Positions 1 through 8,934 of a stretch of 64,000 nt of DNA are shown in pieces. Where the stretch lies: contig WGDC01000089.1 of assembly GCA_015493475.1 (NCBI GenBank), forward strand, positions 1 to 64,000, given 5' to 3'. The translations under genes were made by a program, and so were the position numbers. The notes beneath the pieces were generated by a model, which saw only the letters and a program-made list of their open reading frames with translations, did not search any database and had not been told where the DNA came from. This DNA is from Deltaproteobacteria bacterium (GTDB lineage: Bacteria > Desulfobacterota > Dissulfuribacteria > Dissulfuribacterales > QOAL01). The first letter of the stretch is position 1. Each line of letters starts with the position of its first letter.

Positions 1-894
1 CCTATTGACGGTCCCCGGCTGGCCAGATCTACCTGGTCAGATGCTATGGCCTCCATACATCGTAGAGATATTTTAAGGGGAGTTACACTGAGACTTCAAT
101 ATGTGGCCACGTGGAGTGTTACCGATCGGCCTGAGAATTTTTCCTGTCTTGCAGGCAGATCAGTATATGCAGTGGATGGCACTTATCAGAAAGAGAGCTG
201 CCATTACAGGAAAGTCACTCCTCGCTATGGAGGTAAAGACAACCCCAAGGGACATGGGTTGTTGACCTTTTTTGATGCTCGGCTGGGTTGTCCAGTAGAT
301 GTCGTGGTGGAAACAGATACTACGCATGAGATCAATGTACTGAAATCCTGCAAGTTGCAGGGGTTATCTGAGAACAAAGCTCTTTTTCTGGTGGATAGAG
401 GCTTCATAGATGCTCCCTTCTGGAATAGCAAGAAGACAAAACATGGCATCACCCTGATAAGTCGCATGAAAACCTCATTGGTGGTGGAATCTTCAGAAGA
501 ACAACCAGTAGGAGCCATTGGGGAAAATCAGGGGGTGTTGAAGGATGAGCATATAGTGTTGAGGTCAGGCGGTACTGCTACATGGCGGAGGATAACGTAT
601 TGTGCTCCGAACGGAACAGAATTCACCTTTCTTACCAATGAGCTTGTTCTTGAACCCGGCATGATAGCATTTCTTTTTCTTCGTCGCTGGGACGAGGAGA
701 AATGTTTTGATACCTGGAAGAATGATCTATCAGCAAGCAAGGCATGGGGTTACAAGAGAGTCAGCATAGAAAATCAGGCATTACTGGCAGTTATCACCAA
801 CCTATTAATTGCCATATTTCTCCGTGAACATGCTGAGCAACTCGCATCAAGGATGACAAGGCTCTTGCAAAACAAGATAAAAGATTGCAGATAG
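1..894 (+). CDS. IS4-type DDE transposase, 5'-truncated by window edge
   Basis: The reading frame is open from base 1, so the ATG at 46 is probably internal and the gene begins outside the window. Counting from that ATG, the acidic triad fits an IS4-family transposase: D44 in VDGTY, D117 in LVDRGF and E218. The signature F211-x2-R214-x3-E218-x6-K225 resembles the IS4 YREK motif, with Phe in place of Tyr. The protein would cut and paste its own element. I could not fix the right end of the element. Two inverted repeats lie downstream, at 1002-1020 and 1062-1094. No host gene is visibly interrupted on the right side. Confidence 0.85.
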   Translation, partial: PIDGPRLARSTWSDAMASIHRRDILRGVTLRLQYVATWSVTDRPENFSCLAGRSVYAVDGTYQKESCHYRKVTPRYGGKDNPKGHGLLTFFDARLGCPVDVVVETDTTHEINVLKSCKLQGLSENKALFLVDRGFIDAPFWNSKKTKHGITLISRMKTSLVVESSEEQPVGAIGENQGVLKDEHIVLRSGGTATWRRITYCAPNGTEFTFLTNELVLEPGMIAFLFLRRWDEEKCFDTWKNDLSASKAWGYKRVSIENQALLAVITNLLIAIFLREHAEQLASRMTRLLQNKIKDCR

Positions 895-1001
895 AAACAA
901 AGAACAGTAAAGACAATCGCCCTGCATGTAGGCCGTTTTTCCATAACCTGTTTCGTTTCACCTCTAAGGTCAGCAGGCAGGTGATAAGGTTTTTTTTAGG
1001 T

Positions 1002-1020
1002 ATTGTTTTTTTAAAACAAT
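1002..1020. repeat. Perfect inverted repeat ATTGTTTT/AAAACAAT
   Basis: Eight-base arms separated by three T residues, about 110 bases after the transposase stop. It is AT-only apart from one G:C pair per arm, so it would be a weak hairpin. It may be an element-end structure or a chance palindrome. Confidence 0.35.
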
Positions 1021-1061
1021 GGATTATGGGCTATTAGAAGCCAAATTATGGCCTGTGCTGA

Positions 1062-1094
1062 AACGGTATCTATAACTGCTTTCCGGATACCGTT
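1062..1094. repeat. Perfect inverted repeat AACGGTATC/GATACCGTT
   Basis: Nine-base arms with a 15-base loop, downstream of the transposase. No T-run follows, so it is not a classical intrinsic terminator. It could be a subterminal or end repeat of the insertion element. Comparison with full copies of the element would decide. Confidence 0.4.
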
Positions 1095-1250
1095 GCTGCC
1101 GTAGTGGAACTAATTTAATTTTTTGACTTCAAATTCTTCTATTAATGATTATAATCAAATTTATCCGAAAGAGAAATCGCTATCTTCAAGCAAGAAAAAG
1201 ACATAATTCCCTCCAAAGAACCACTTACGAAAACGCAGCAGGAAGCAGAC

Positions 1251-1640
1251 ATGGCAGAACGAAAAAAGGTACTGGTGCTTGATGATGAAGAGATGATACT
1301 GGAGCTCGTCACCGACATATTCCAGCTCATGGATTTTCAGGTTGTCCCGGTGACCAACGCAAGGGAGGCCATAGGAAAGTTCAAAAAGGCCCGGGAAGAA
1401 GGAATGCCTTTTGACCTTGTACTCCTTGACATGACCCTTCCAGGAGACATGAACGGTGCGGACGTTCTGATGGAGCTCAGGAAAATAGAACCTGGCGTAA
1501 AGGCCATCGTTTCAAGCGGTTATTCCGAGGAAGAGCTCAAGGCGCGGGCCGGGATAAACGGATTTGATGCTGCCATACCGAAACCGTACTCCATATCAGT
1601 ACTCAAGGAGACCGTGGAAAGACTCATGGGTGAAGCCTGA
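1251..1640 (+). CDS. Single-domain response regulator (CheY-like receiver)
   Basis: The 129-residue protein is a bare receiver domain. The acidic pocket is D11/D12, the phosphoacceptor is D60 in LLDMT, the switch serine is S88 or S89, and the conserved lysine is K111 in PKPY. There is no output domain, so it would signal by binding a partner or act as a phosphorelay intermediate. A Shine-Dalgarno-like AGGA sits about 8 bases before the ATG. No kinase gene is adjacent. The nearest candidate is the PAS/HisKA protein at 15208-16224, which lacks an ATPase domain. The target is unknown. Confidence 0.85.
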   Translation: MAERKKVLVLDDEEMILELVTDIFQLMDFQVVPVTNAREAIGKFKKAREEGMPFDLVLLDMTLPGDMNGADVLMELRKIEPGVKAIVSSGYSEEELKARAGINGFDAAIPKPYSISVLKETVERLMGEA

Positions 1641-1646
1641 AAACGA

Positions 1647-2951
1647 CTATTTTTTCACCACGCAACCGAAGACCTTTGCGCCATCCGCCCTTTCGACCCT
1701 GACACTTACCATCTCGCCGGAAGCAGCCTGCCCTGGATCCACGAATACATCCACGTAATTGCCGCTTTTGCCGACAAGGAGCCCCCTGCCACTTTCCGAC
1801 CCTTCTATCACTACCTCTACAACCTTTCCAACGAGCCGCCTGCAGAACATGGCCCGTTTCGCCTCCCCGAGCTTTCTGATATCCCTGGCCCTATCCCTGG
1901 CCTCTTTTCCCGTGGAGCGGGGAGGAAAAGATGAAGCCACGGTTCCAGGCCTTGGCGAGTACGGAAAGGCATGGAGATAGGATAGGGGCGCTTCCTCCAC
2001 AATGGAAAACGTCTCCTGAAACTCCTCCCTGCCCTCGCTGGGGAAACCCGTCATTACATCTGTGCCTATGCCGCAAAGTGGCATCAGGCTCCTTATCCGG
2101 TAAAGGAGATCGAGAAACTGGGCAGCCGTGTACTTCCTGTTCATGTCCCTCAGCACCCTGTCCGACCCGCTTTGGAGAGGGATGTGAAAATGGCGGCAGA
2201 AGTTCGGGGTCCGGACCGCCCAGCTCAAGAATTCGTCCGATACCTCGGTAGCCTCCACGGAGCTCAGTCTGAACCGGATGCCTGGAAAACCTGAACAGAG
2301 GTCCTGAAGCAGGGACAACAGGCTGGCCTCTATTTCAAGGTCCCTGCCATACATCCCCACATGTATGCCTGTGAGCACCACCTCCCTGACCCCTTTTTCC
2401 GCAAGGTCACGGACTTGCCGGAATACGAGCCTCCCGGGCAGGCTTCTGCTCCTTCCCCTTGCATAGGGAACTATGCAGTATGAACAGTAGGCGTCACAGC
2501 CGTCCTGAATCTTTATAAAGGCCCTCGTGCGCCCCCTTGGCGGCCTAGAGATAAAAAGGGGCGCGATTTTCCTTGCACGCGAGATATCTCTTATGAATAT
2601 TCCCGTGCAACCGGAATGTTTCAATGACATGGAAGCGATGAAGGGCTTCTGCTCATTTCCAGCAAGGCATATCCCGCGTCCCACGGACTCTAGCACCATG
2701 GAAGGATCTGTCTGCACATGGCATCCTGTGGCGATAATCTTGGCATCCGGATGCTCCCTCTTCAGCCTGTTGAGCATCTGCCTCGACTGATATGCAGCCC
2801 TTGAGGTTACGGCACAGGTATTTACAAGATATATGTCCGCATCCTGCTTCCAGGAAACAATCTTGCACCCCTCGGCCTCGAACTGTTCCTCCATGGCCCA
2901 CGATTCGAACTGGTTGACCTTGCATCCAAGGGTATATAAGGCTACCCGCAA
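1647..2951 (-). CDS. mtaB: tRNA t6A37 methylthiotransferase MtaB
   Basis: A radical-SAM methylthiotransferase predicted to convert t6A37 of ANN-reading tRNAs to ms2t6A. The N-terminal cluster cysteines are C10, C46 and C77. The radical-SAM triad C152-x3-C156-x2-C159 follows, and the C-terminal part looks like a TRAM RNA-binding domain. The length of 434 residues suits the MtaB branch rather than MiaB or RimO. The gene overlaps the 3' end of mnmA by 10 bases and so belongs to the ferredoxin-mnmA-mtaB operon, which collects sulfur-inserting tRNA enzymes. It converges with the response-regulator gene, 6 bases away. Confidence 0.88.
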   Translation of the reverse strand: MRVALYTLGCKVNQFESWAMEEQFEAEGCKIVSWKQDADIYLVNTCAVTSRAAYQSRQMLNRLKREHPDAKIIATGCHVQTDPSMVLESVGRGICLAGNEQKPFIASMSLKHSGCTGIFIRDISRARKIAPLFISRPPRGRTRAFIKIQDGCDAYCSYCIVPYARGRSRSLPGRLVFRQVRDLAEKGVREVVLTGIHVGMYGRDLEIEASLLSLLQDLCSGFPGIRFRLSSVEATEVSDEFLSWAVRTPNFCRHFHIPLQSGSDRVLRDMNRKYTAAQFLDLLYRIRSLMPLCGIGTDVMTGFPSEGREEFQETFSIVEEAPLSYLHAFPYSPRPGTVASSFPPRSTGKEARDRARDIRKLGEAKRAMFCRRLVGKVVEVVIEGSESGRGLLVGKSGNYVDVFVDPGQAASGEMVSVRVERADGAKVFGCVVKK

Positions 2952-3982
2952 ATCCTTCCCCCTCCGAGCACAACCTCGCCCTTGTAAAAGACTGCAAACT
3001 GTCCCGGCGTTATGGCCTTTTGCGGATGTCTGAAAAGGACCTTCACCCTCTTAAGCCCGAGACCCACAGGGTGAACGGTGGCGCTGGCCGCCCTGTGCCT
3101 TGACCGTATCTTGACCCTGCAAACAAAAGAGGTTGAAACAGATGGCTCTATGATCCAGTTCATATCCTCGACCACCATCTCACTCTTCAGCAGGTCCTGT
3201 TCCTTGCCCACTACTACTACATTCTCCCGGGCACGTATATCCACAACATAAAAGGGGGTAACGTCCGGAACTCCCAAGCCCCTGCGCTGCCCCACAGTGT
3301 AATTGCATACGCCGTTGTGTGTTCCAATCTGTGCACCGTCCACTGTTATAATCTTCCCCTTGCGGCTGAACTCGGGATGCCTCTTTTTCAGAAAGTCCCG
3401 GTAATCTCCCCTGAAAAAGCATATATCCTGGCTTTCGGGGCGAACTCCGCTAAGAATTCCGAGGTCCGTTGCCATGACTTCCACTTTTCTTTTCGTCAGG
3501 TTTCCAATGGGGAAAACCATTCTTCCAAAAACGCGGCTGGGAATGCGGTGAAGAAAGTAGCTTTGGTCTTTCGTTTCATCTATCCCGGAAAGCAGAAGGG
3601 GCCGCTTTGCAACCACCACCCTGGCGTAATGGCCTGTTGCAATCCGCTCAATGCCAAGCCTGTCTGCGGCCTCAAGTCCACGCCTGACCTTTATATGCCA
3701 GTTGCAGACGCAGCAGCAGCTAGGCGTAAGACCTGCCCTGTAGCTATCTTCGAAATACCTAATTACCCGCCTCTTGAAATTTTCAGCGACATCCTCAACG
3801 TGGAGCCTCACCCCGATCCTGTCAAGTAGATCATGTACAGATTCCAGGGCCTTTTCCTCTTCCTGCAAACCGGTCATCTTCAGGAACAGGGCCTCTACCC
3901 TGCAACCCGTCTCTCTCAGAAGGCAAGCGCTCGTGAGACTGTCAACCCCCCCGCTTACAAGGACAAGAACGGAAGAGGCCAT
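2942..3982 (-). CDS. mnmA: tRNA-uridine 2-sulfurtransferase MnmA, CxxC+C type
   Basis: An ATP-dependent thiolase predicted to make 2-thiouridine at position 34 of Lys, Glu and Gln tRNAs. The PP-loop is SGGVDS at residues 10-15, and the ETKDQSYFL and GQRRGLGV motifs are present. The usual TPNPDxxCN catalytic loop reads TPSCCCVCN here. The Asp three residues before the first catalytic Cys is therefore Cys: C90-x2-C93, with the second catalytic Cys at C188 in SQDICFF. This CxxC+C layout resembles iron-sulfur-dependent tRNA thiolases. A ferredoxin gene ends one base before the ATG. The 346-residue length is slightly short for the family. Confidence 0.9.
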   Translation of the reverse strand: MASSVLVLVSGGVDSLTSACLLRETGCRVEALFLKMTGLQEEEKALESVHDLLDRIGVRLHVEDVAENFKRRVIRYFEDSYRAGLTPSCCCVCNWHIKVRRGLEAADRLGIERIATGHYARVVVAKRPLLLSGIDETKDQSYFLHRIPSRVFGRMVFPIGNLTKRKVEVMATDLGILSGVRPESQDICFFRGDYRDFLKKRHPEFSRKGKIITVDGAQIGTHNGVCNYTVGQRRGLGVPDVTPFYVVDIRARENVVVVGKEQDLLKSEMVVEDMNWIIEPSVSTSFVCRVKIRSRHRAASATVHPVGLGLKRVKVLFRHPQKAITPGQFAVFYKGEVVLGGGRICG

Positions 3983-3983
3983 T

Positions 3984-4412
3984 TCAGCTAAGCAGTTTCT
4001 CGGCTGCGAACCTTATCTCCATGGCCCTTACTGGGCACACCGCCACGCAAAGACCGCAGCCCTTGCAATTATCCGGGTCAAAAACCACTTCCATGGTTTC
4101 CTTATCTATGTAAAGGGCATTAGTGGGACAGACCCCGGTGCAAGCCCCGCACATGAAACACAGCTCTTCGTTTCTTGTAATCTCCTGGGCCACAGACTTT
4201 ACCTTCACCCCCTGGTCCCTGAGATACGTCAGGCCCTTCTGCACATTTTTCCTATGGCCGCTGAGTTCAAGAATCATTATGCCTTCGTGCCCAGGAAGAA
4301 TTGTGGCCTTGAGTATATTGAAACAGAGGTTATATTCCCGGCTCAGGCTGCAAACTATGGGCTTGTCTGTGATATCGGAAGGGAACCTCAGGACAAGCAT
4401 GCGTTTATACAT
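3984..4412 (-). CDS. NIL-domain ferredoxin (2x[4Fe-4S])
   Basis: A 142-residue protein with an N-terminal NIL domain (about 1-75) followed by two [4Fe-4S] motifs: CFMCGACTGVCP and CKGCGLCVAVCP. The start at 4412 is chosen because AAGGAG lies 8 bases upstream; a longer frame to 4541 has no such support. This domain pair is known from the ferredoxin partner (MA1822 type) of L-aspartate semialdehyde sulfurtransferase, which assembles homocysteine in anaerobes. No DUF39 sulfurtransferase gene is nearby. Here the gene heads an operon with mnmA and mtaB, so a role feeding electrons or sulfur to tRNA thiolation is also possible. Confidence 0.8.
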   Translation of the reverse strand: MYKRMLVLRFPSDITDKPIVCSLSREYNLCFNILKATILPGHEGIMILELSGHRKNVQKGLTYLRDQGVKVKSVAQEITRNEELCFMCGACTGVCPTNALYIDKETMEVVFDPDNCKGCGLCVAVCPVRAMEIRFAAEKLLS

Positions 4413-4471
4413 AGTCAGCTCCTTGAAAGCTAAAATTGAATAACCATAGGAAGTTACACCAAAAGGGGAAC

Positions 4472-5050
4472 ATGATAAAGATAAAACCGCACGAAATAGC
4501 CTTTGACATTGACGGGGTGGTTGCTGACACCATGTCTTCATTCATCAAGGTTGCAAGGAAGGAGTTTGGAATAAATTCCATAAGAAAAGAGCAGATAACA
4601 TCCTACTGGCTTGAAAAATGCCTTAACATTCCAGAAGATACCGTAAAGGCAATAATAGACAGGATACTCGAAAATCCCTTTTCCACTGGCCTGAGTCCCA
4701 TAGAGGGTGCTGTGGAGACCCTTGAGGCCATTGCGGAATGCTGCCCTGTTTATTTTGTTACCGCCCGTCCTTTAAGAGAACCCATAGTGAAGTGGCTTCA
4801 CACGGTCATGAGGACCATTCCACCGGACCGGATCATTGTGGAGGCCACAGGCAGGCATGACCTGAAGCCACAGGTACTGAAGGAACTCGGAAAGAGGTAC
4901 TTCGTAGAAGACCACCTCGATACGTGCAAGGCCATCCATTCCTGCGGGCTGAAGCCCATTGTCTTTGATCAGCCCTGGAACCAGGGAACGGTCCCATTTC
5001 TCCGCATAACGGACTGGGAAAATATAGGGAACCTGTTGGAGCTCGATTAG
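4472..5050 (+). CDS. HAD-superfamily phosphatase, 5'-nucleotidase-like
   Basis: A 192-residue haloacid-dehalogenase fold protein. Motif I is D12-x-D14 in AFDIDGVVADT, motif II lies in YFVTARPL, and the late acidic motif is in YFVEDHLDT. The overall pattern resembles the NT5C/YqfW-like 5'(3')-deoxyribonucleotidases, but the substrate cannot be read from sequence. ATG 4472 is preferred over 4436 because AAGGGG stands just before it. The stop codon shares one base with the GTG of the next gene, so the two are translationally coupled. Divergent from the NIL ferredoxin gene. Confidence 0.7.
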   Translation: MIKIKPHEIAFDIDGVVADTMSSFIKVARKEFGINSIRKEQITSYWLEKCLNIPEDTVKAIIDRILENPFSTGLSPIEGAVETLEAIAECCPVYFVTARPLREPIVKWLHTVMRTIPPDRIIVEATGRHDLKPQVLKELGKRYFVEDHLDTCKAIHSCGLKPIVFDQPWNQGTVPFLRITDWENIGNLLELD

Positions 5051-7617
5051 TGAATATCCAGGAAATACTCGCCCTTGTCAAAAGACCCGGAAGATACATT
5101 GGAAGGGAAAAAAACGCGTGGTGCAAGCCATGGGAAAAGGCCCTGGGAAGGATCTGCTGTATCTTTCCAGACCTTTACGAAATAGGCATGTCCCATCAAG
5201 GTCTGCTGATACTTTATGACATCATAAACAGGACCGATTACCTCCTTGCCGACAGGTGTTACTGCCCCGACAAGGACCTTGAGAATCTCCTGAGGGAAAA
5301 CCGTCTTCCCCTCACGAGCCTTGAGTCTAAACGTCCACTTGACGAGTTTGACATCCTTGCCATCACCCTTCCCTACGAGCTATGCTACACGAATATCCTG
5401 ACCATGCTCTCGCTATGCGGCATCCCCCTCTGGAACAGGGAAAGGAGCGGGCTGAGATGGCCAATAGTTCTTGGAGGCGGAAGCTGCTGCCTGAACCCCG
5501 AGCCTGTGGCGGATTTTTTTGACGCCATTTTGATAGGAGACGGCGAGGAGGCATTGCCCGAGATTGCCAGCGTCGTTGTAAATGCGAAGACTCGGAAAAC
5601 ATCGAAGATAGCGCTCCTTAAAAGGCTCTCAACCATTAGAGGGCTTTATATCCCAGCGTTCTACAAGCCTATTTACTTCGCCGGAAAAGTCTTTGGCGGG
5701 ATGAAAGCCATGCACGGCGCTCCCACAAGGGTAAAACGCAGGATCGTCCCAGAGCTGTCGGCAGACATGGAGATTCAGGCGCCCCTCGTTCCAAACATCC
5801 GCACGGTCCACGACCGACTTGGAATTGAAATCGCACGGGGCTGTACACGCGGATGCCGTTACTGCCAGGCCACAACCATCTATAGACCTGTGCGAGAAAA
5901 ATCCGTGGGACAAATCATGGCCTCTGCCCGTGCAGGCTTCAAGGCCACGGGATGGGAAGAAATTTCCCTCCTTTCGCTGAGTACCGGGGACTACTCCGCA
6001 ATAGGCGGGCTGATCACTCGGTTCATGGACGAATTCGTACCGAGAAACTGCTCGGTATCTCTTCCGTCCCTGAGGGTAGGTACCCTGACCCCGGAAATCA
6101 TGGACCAGATAATAAAGATCAGAAAAACCGGGATCACTCTTGCCCCAGAGGCGGGGAGCGAAAGACTTCGGCGGGTTATAAATAAGGGTATCACGGAAGA
6201 GGCCCTCATGGAAACTGCGAGACAGGCCTTTGAAAGGGGCTGGAAAAAAATAAAACTCTACTTCATGATCGGGCTTCCCAGCGAAACCTACGAGGATGTC
6301 CTTGAAATAGTGGAACTCGTAAAAAGGGTGCGCGAACAGGCACGGTTTGCAAAAAGGCCCAGAGGGGGCGTGCAGGTCACTGCGAGCATCGGGACCTTTG
6401 TCCCCAAGCCCGAGACGCCCTTTCAGTGGGAGAAACAGATTGGCATTGAAGAGGCGCGAAAGAGGTTGGGAATGATAAAACGGGGACTACGGGGCAAGGC
6501 ATACAGGGTAAAATGGCACGATCCAAGACAGTCTTTTCTGGAGGGGGTCTTTTCGAGAGGAAACAGGCACCTTTCCATGCTTGTCCACAAGGCCTGGACC
6601 ATGGGCGCAAGGCTTGACGCCTGGACTGACAACCTCAGAATTGAAACCTTCCAGGAGGCAGCGGAAACCCTTGGGATTGACCTTTCGAGCTATCTGTCTG
6701 AAATGGGCCAAGACGATATCCTGTACTGGGACCACATAGACTCGGGAATCAAAAAATCATTCCTGCGCCTTGAAAAAAGGCGTGCGCTAAAGGCATCATA
6801 CACGCCTGACTGCCGCTACAACGACTGTCAAGGATGCGGCGTTTGCGACTTCAAGACCACAAAAAACGTACTCAAGGGACAGCAAGGCAAGGTGCATACA
6901 AAGAGCTCTGCATCCGCAACAGACTGGACTCAGGGCCAAGAAGCCTTTTTTTATAGGGTGGAATACGAGAAGCTCTTTGACGCACGATTCATCGGACACC
7001 TTGACATGGTGCGGATGTTTCACAGGGCGATAAGACGCGCCGGCCTCCCAGTTTCCTATTCCAAGGGCTTTCATCCCATGCCGAGGGTCTCATTCGAAAA
7101 TCCCATTCCCCTCGGCATGGAAAGCATGAGGGAACATTTTATCATGGAGCTTAGGAAAACAATGGATCCGGGCGTGCTTTGCAGGAGGCTGCAAGAAGAA
7201 ATGATACCGGGGATCGGAATAAAGAATGTTGCCGCTTGCGGGAAAGGAGAAAGGTTACTGCCCGCACCGGTTCAAACCTACTGGATCATGCTCCCTGTTA
7301 AGCATGCACAGATTGAGGCGTCTGTCGGACACTTCATGTCTTTGAGTACCATGATGGTGGAAATTTCCCGTAAAAAGAAACGGATAAAGACGGATATCAG
7401 GAAAGCCGTCAGAGAACTCCGTTTCGCGTCCAGGGAAGAACCGCCCCTTTCATGGATAAAGGCGGCCGGGGAACAGTTCCAGGGCAGAGAGACCTCCATG
7501 GTTGAGCTCGTCCTTGAACAATGCTCCCCGACAGGGCTCAGGCCCAGAGATATCCTTTTCAGGGCCTTGTCACTCGATGAAAGGACAATTCTGCTATCGC
7601 GGTGCCTGAAGGCATGA
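5050..7617 (+). CDS. B12-binding/radical SAM protein fused to DUF2344 (TIGR03960/TIGR03936)
   Basis: An 855-residue fusion. The N-terminal half has a cobalamin-binding-like region and a radical-SAM core with C265-x3-C269-x2-C272 in CTRGCRYC. From about residue 633 a DUF2344 domain begins (HLDMVRMFHRAIRRAG). A Cys-rich linker (CRYNDCQGCGVCDF) sits between them and may hold another cluster. The family is widespread in anaerobes, often near ribonuclease G or ribosomal genes, and its reaction is not settled; RNA or ribosome modification is an inference. It begins with GTG overlapping the upstream stop as TAGTG, and converges with endoQ 3 bases later. Confidence 0.85.
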   Translation: MNIQEILALVKRPGRYIGREKNAWCKPWEKALGRICCIFPDLYEIGMSHQGLLILYDIINRTDYLLADRCYCPDKDLENLLRENRLPLTSLESKRPLDEFDILAITLPYELCYTNILTMLSLCGIPLWNRERSGLRWPIVLGGGSCCLNPEPVADFFDAILIGDGEEALPEIASVVVNAKTRKTSKIALLKRLSTIRGLYIPAFYKPIYFAGKVFGGMKAMHGAPTRVKRRIVPELSADMEIQAPLVPNIRTVHDRLGIEIARGCTRGCRYCQATTIYRPVREKSVGQIMASARAGFKATGWEEISLLSLSTGDYSAIGGLITRFMDEFVPRNCSVSLPSLRVGTLTPEIMDQIIKIRKTGITLAPEAGSERLRRVINKGITEEALMETARQAFERGWKKIKLYFMIGLPSETYEDVLEIVELVKRVREQARFAKRPRGGVQVTASIGTFVPKPETPFQWEKQIGIEEARKRLGMIKRGLRGKAYRVKWHDPRQSFLEGVFSRGNRHLSMLVHKAWTMGARLDAWTDNLRIETFQEAAETLGIDLSSYLSEMGQDDILYWDHIDSGIKKSFLRLEKRRALKASYTPDCRYNDCQGCGVCDFKTTKNVLKGQQGKVHTKSSASATDWTQGQEAFFYRVEYEKLFDARFIGHLDMVRMFHRAIRRAGLPVSYSKGFHPMPRVSFENPIPLGMESMREHFIMELRKTMDPGVLCRRLQEEMIPGIGIKNVAACGKGERLLPAPVQTYWIMLPVKHAQIEASVGHFMSLSTMMVEISRKKKRIKTDIRKAVRELRFASREEPPLSWIKAAGEQFQGRETSMVELVLEQCSPTGLRPRDILFRALSLDERTILLSRCLKA

Positions 7618-7620
7618 GTA

Positions 7621-8934
7621 TTAAAAAAGCATTTTCTGCCTGTTACGCCCCTTCCCGGACGGCACTGGTCCGGACTTGCCCTTGCCTCCCGGGCGCCGTT
7701 TTGCCACAACCGGGGTTATCCTTCCATAAACACCATCATAGCCCGGAACAACGTCCACCTTCTCACTTCTCATGGCCATAACCATGTCAAAAAGCCCGGT
7801 GGGAAGGCATTTCCTTAGTTCCTCTTCAGACCGCCATATCAGAATGTCAAACTCTGGGCCAGCCATTCCGAGAAGCTTCAAATACTCGTTGTGGACCCTC
7901 TTAGTTATACTCTTTACCCCGTAGACCTGGGCTATCATCTCTTCAAGTGGTATTAGGTGTATGTTCGGCAGACCGGTTTCAGGCACAAACCCATCCGGCC
8001 TGTCTGCAAGCTCGTCAACCCTGTGGCAAACGCCTATGGTCAAGGGTCTCCTGCAAACAGGGCAAAGGCCCTCGTGGCTCCTTGTTTCAGAGGGCGAAAA
8101 ACAGACCCCACAGCTCCGGTGACCGTCGTAATGGTACTTTCCCTCCTCTGGAAAAAATTCCACAGTACCCTTAAAACCCCTTTCCGGGCGCTTCATGGCC
8201 TCTATAATGTCATGGTAATTCATGGGGCACGAAAAGACATTCACTTCACGGCCCAGCTTCCAGGGTGAATGGGCATCCGAATTGGAAATGAGTGTATAGG
8301 AATCAAGGCTCGACAGTCGCCAGTTCATCTCGGGATCGGAAGAAAGTCCCGTCTCAAGGGCATGAATATGCACCCCGTATTCCTCGAAGCACTCTTCAAC
8401 GGAATCAAAGCCCGATTTTGCGCCGAAAAGCGAGAACCAGGGCGTCCAGACGTGGGCGGGGACCACGAAGCAGTCCGGGCTTGCCTCCATGACGAGCCTG
8501 ACAAGCTCCTTTGCGGAAAAGCCGAAGATGGGCCTTCCGTCAGAACTTATGTTTCCAATGGCCTTGAGACGCTCCTGTATATCCTTCACCACATCTAGAT
8601 CAGGAGCAAAAAGCACGGTGTGTATGCGCCTGCCCCTGCCTTTCCAGGTATAAATGTTTGATACCTCCGCTGTCAGAATAAACCTGGTTCCATCAGGGTC
8701 TTCCCGGCACACGAAGAGACCGTTGCCAAGGGGCTCAAGTTTGTCCTCAAGATCCCTCAGATAACCTGGATGGGTAAAGTCTCCGGTTCCGACCACATCA
8801 ATGCCCTTAAGCCTCGCCGTGCGGTTCAGGGCAAGAGGCTCCATCTCCTTGCTTGTGGCGCGGCTGTATTTTGAATGTATGTGGAAATCAGCGAGAAAGA
8901 CGTCCCTTTCCCAAGGAGGCCAGCTCTTTTTCAT
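7621..8934 (-). CDS. Endonuclease Q-type DNA repair nuclease
   Basis: This matches the EndoQ family, which cuts DNA 5' to deaminated bases (uracil, hypoxanthine) and is common in archaea but patchy in bacteria. The PHP-type metal site is visible: H18 and H20 in DFHIHS, then TGDFTHPG, VVPAHVWTPW and SNSDAHSP. A four-cysteine zinc element follows (CGVC and CPVC). ATG 8934 is chosen for the GGGG six bases upstream; an in-frame ATG at 8982 has none. The extreme C-terminus reads QKMLF, close to the bacterial sliding-clamp-binding consensus QLxLF. About 437 residues. Confidence 0.85.
   Translation of the reverse strand: MKKSWPPWERDVFLADFHIHSKYSRATSKEMEPLALNRTARLKGIDVVGTGDFTHPGYLRDLEDKLEPLGNGLFVCREDPDGTRFILTAEVSNIYTWKGRGRRIHTVLFAPDLDVVKDIQERLKAIGNISSDGRPIFGFSAKELVRLVMEASPDCFVVPAHVWTPWFSLFGAKSGFDSVEECFEEYGVHIHALETGLSSDPEMNWRLSSLDSYTLISNSDAHSPWKLGREVNVFSCPMNYHDIIEAMKRPERGFKGTVEFFPEEGKYHYDGHRSCGVCFSPSETRSHEGLCPVCRRPLTIGVCHRVDELADRPDGFVPETGLPNIHLIPLEEMIAQVYGVKSITKRVHNEYLKLLGMAGPEFDILIWRSEEELRKCLPTGLFDMVMAMRSEKVDVVPGYDGVYGRITPVVAKRRPGGKGKSGPVPSGKGRNRQKMLF

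Larger units (their letters stand above)
895..1250. other. Intergenic stretch right of the transposase
   Basis: This 356-base AT-rich stretch has no convincing gene. It holds two perfect inverted repeats (1002-1020 and 1062-1094), either of which could be a transcription stop or part of the insertion element's right end. It also holds a possible promoter for the response regulator: TTGACT at 1123-1128, then either GATTAT after 18 bases or TATAAT at 1150-1155 after 21 bases. Confidence 0.4.

Noticed and set aside
4413-4541. In-frame 5' extension of the NIL-ferredoxin gene
   Set aside because: The ATG at 4412 has AAGGAG at a good distance and begins the NIL domain directly; the extension is unrelated in sequence and overlaps the divergent HAD gene.
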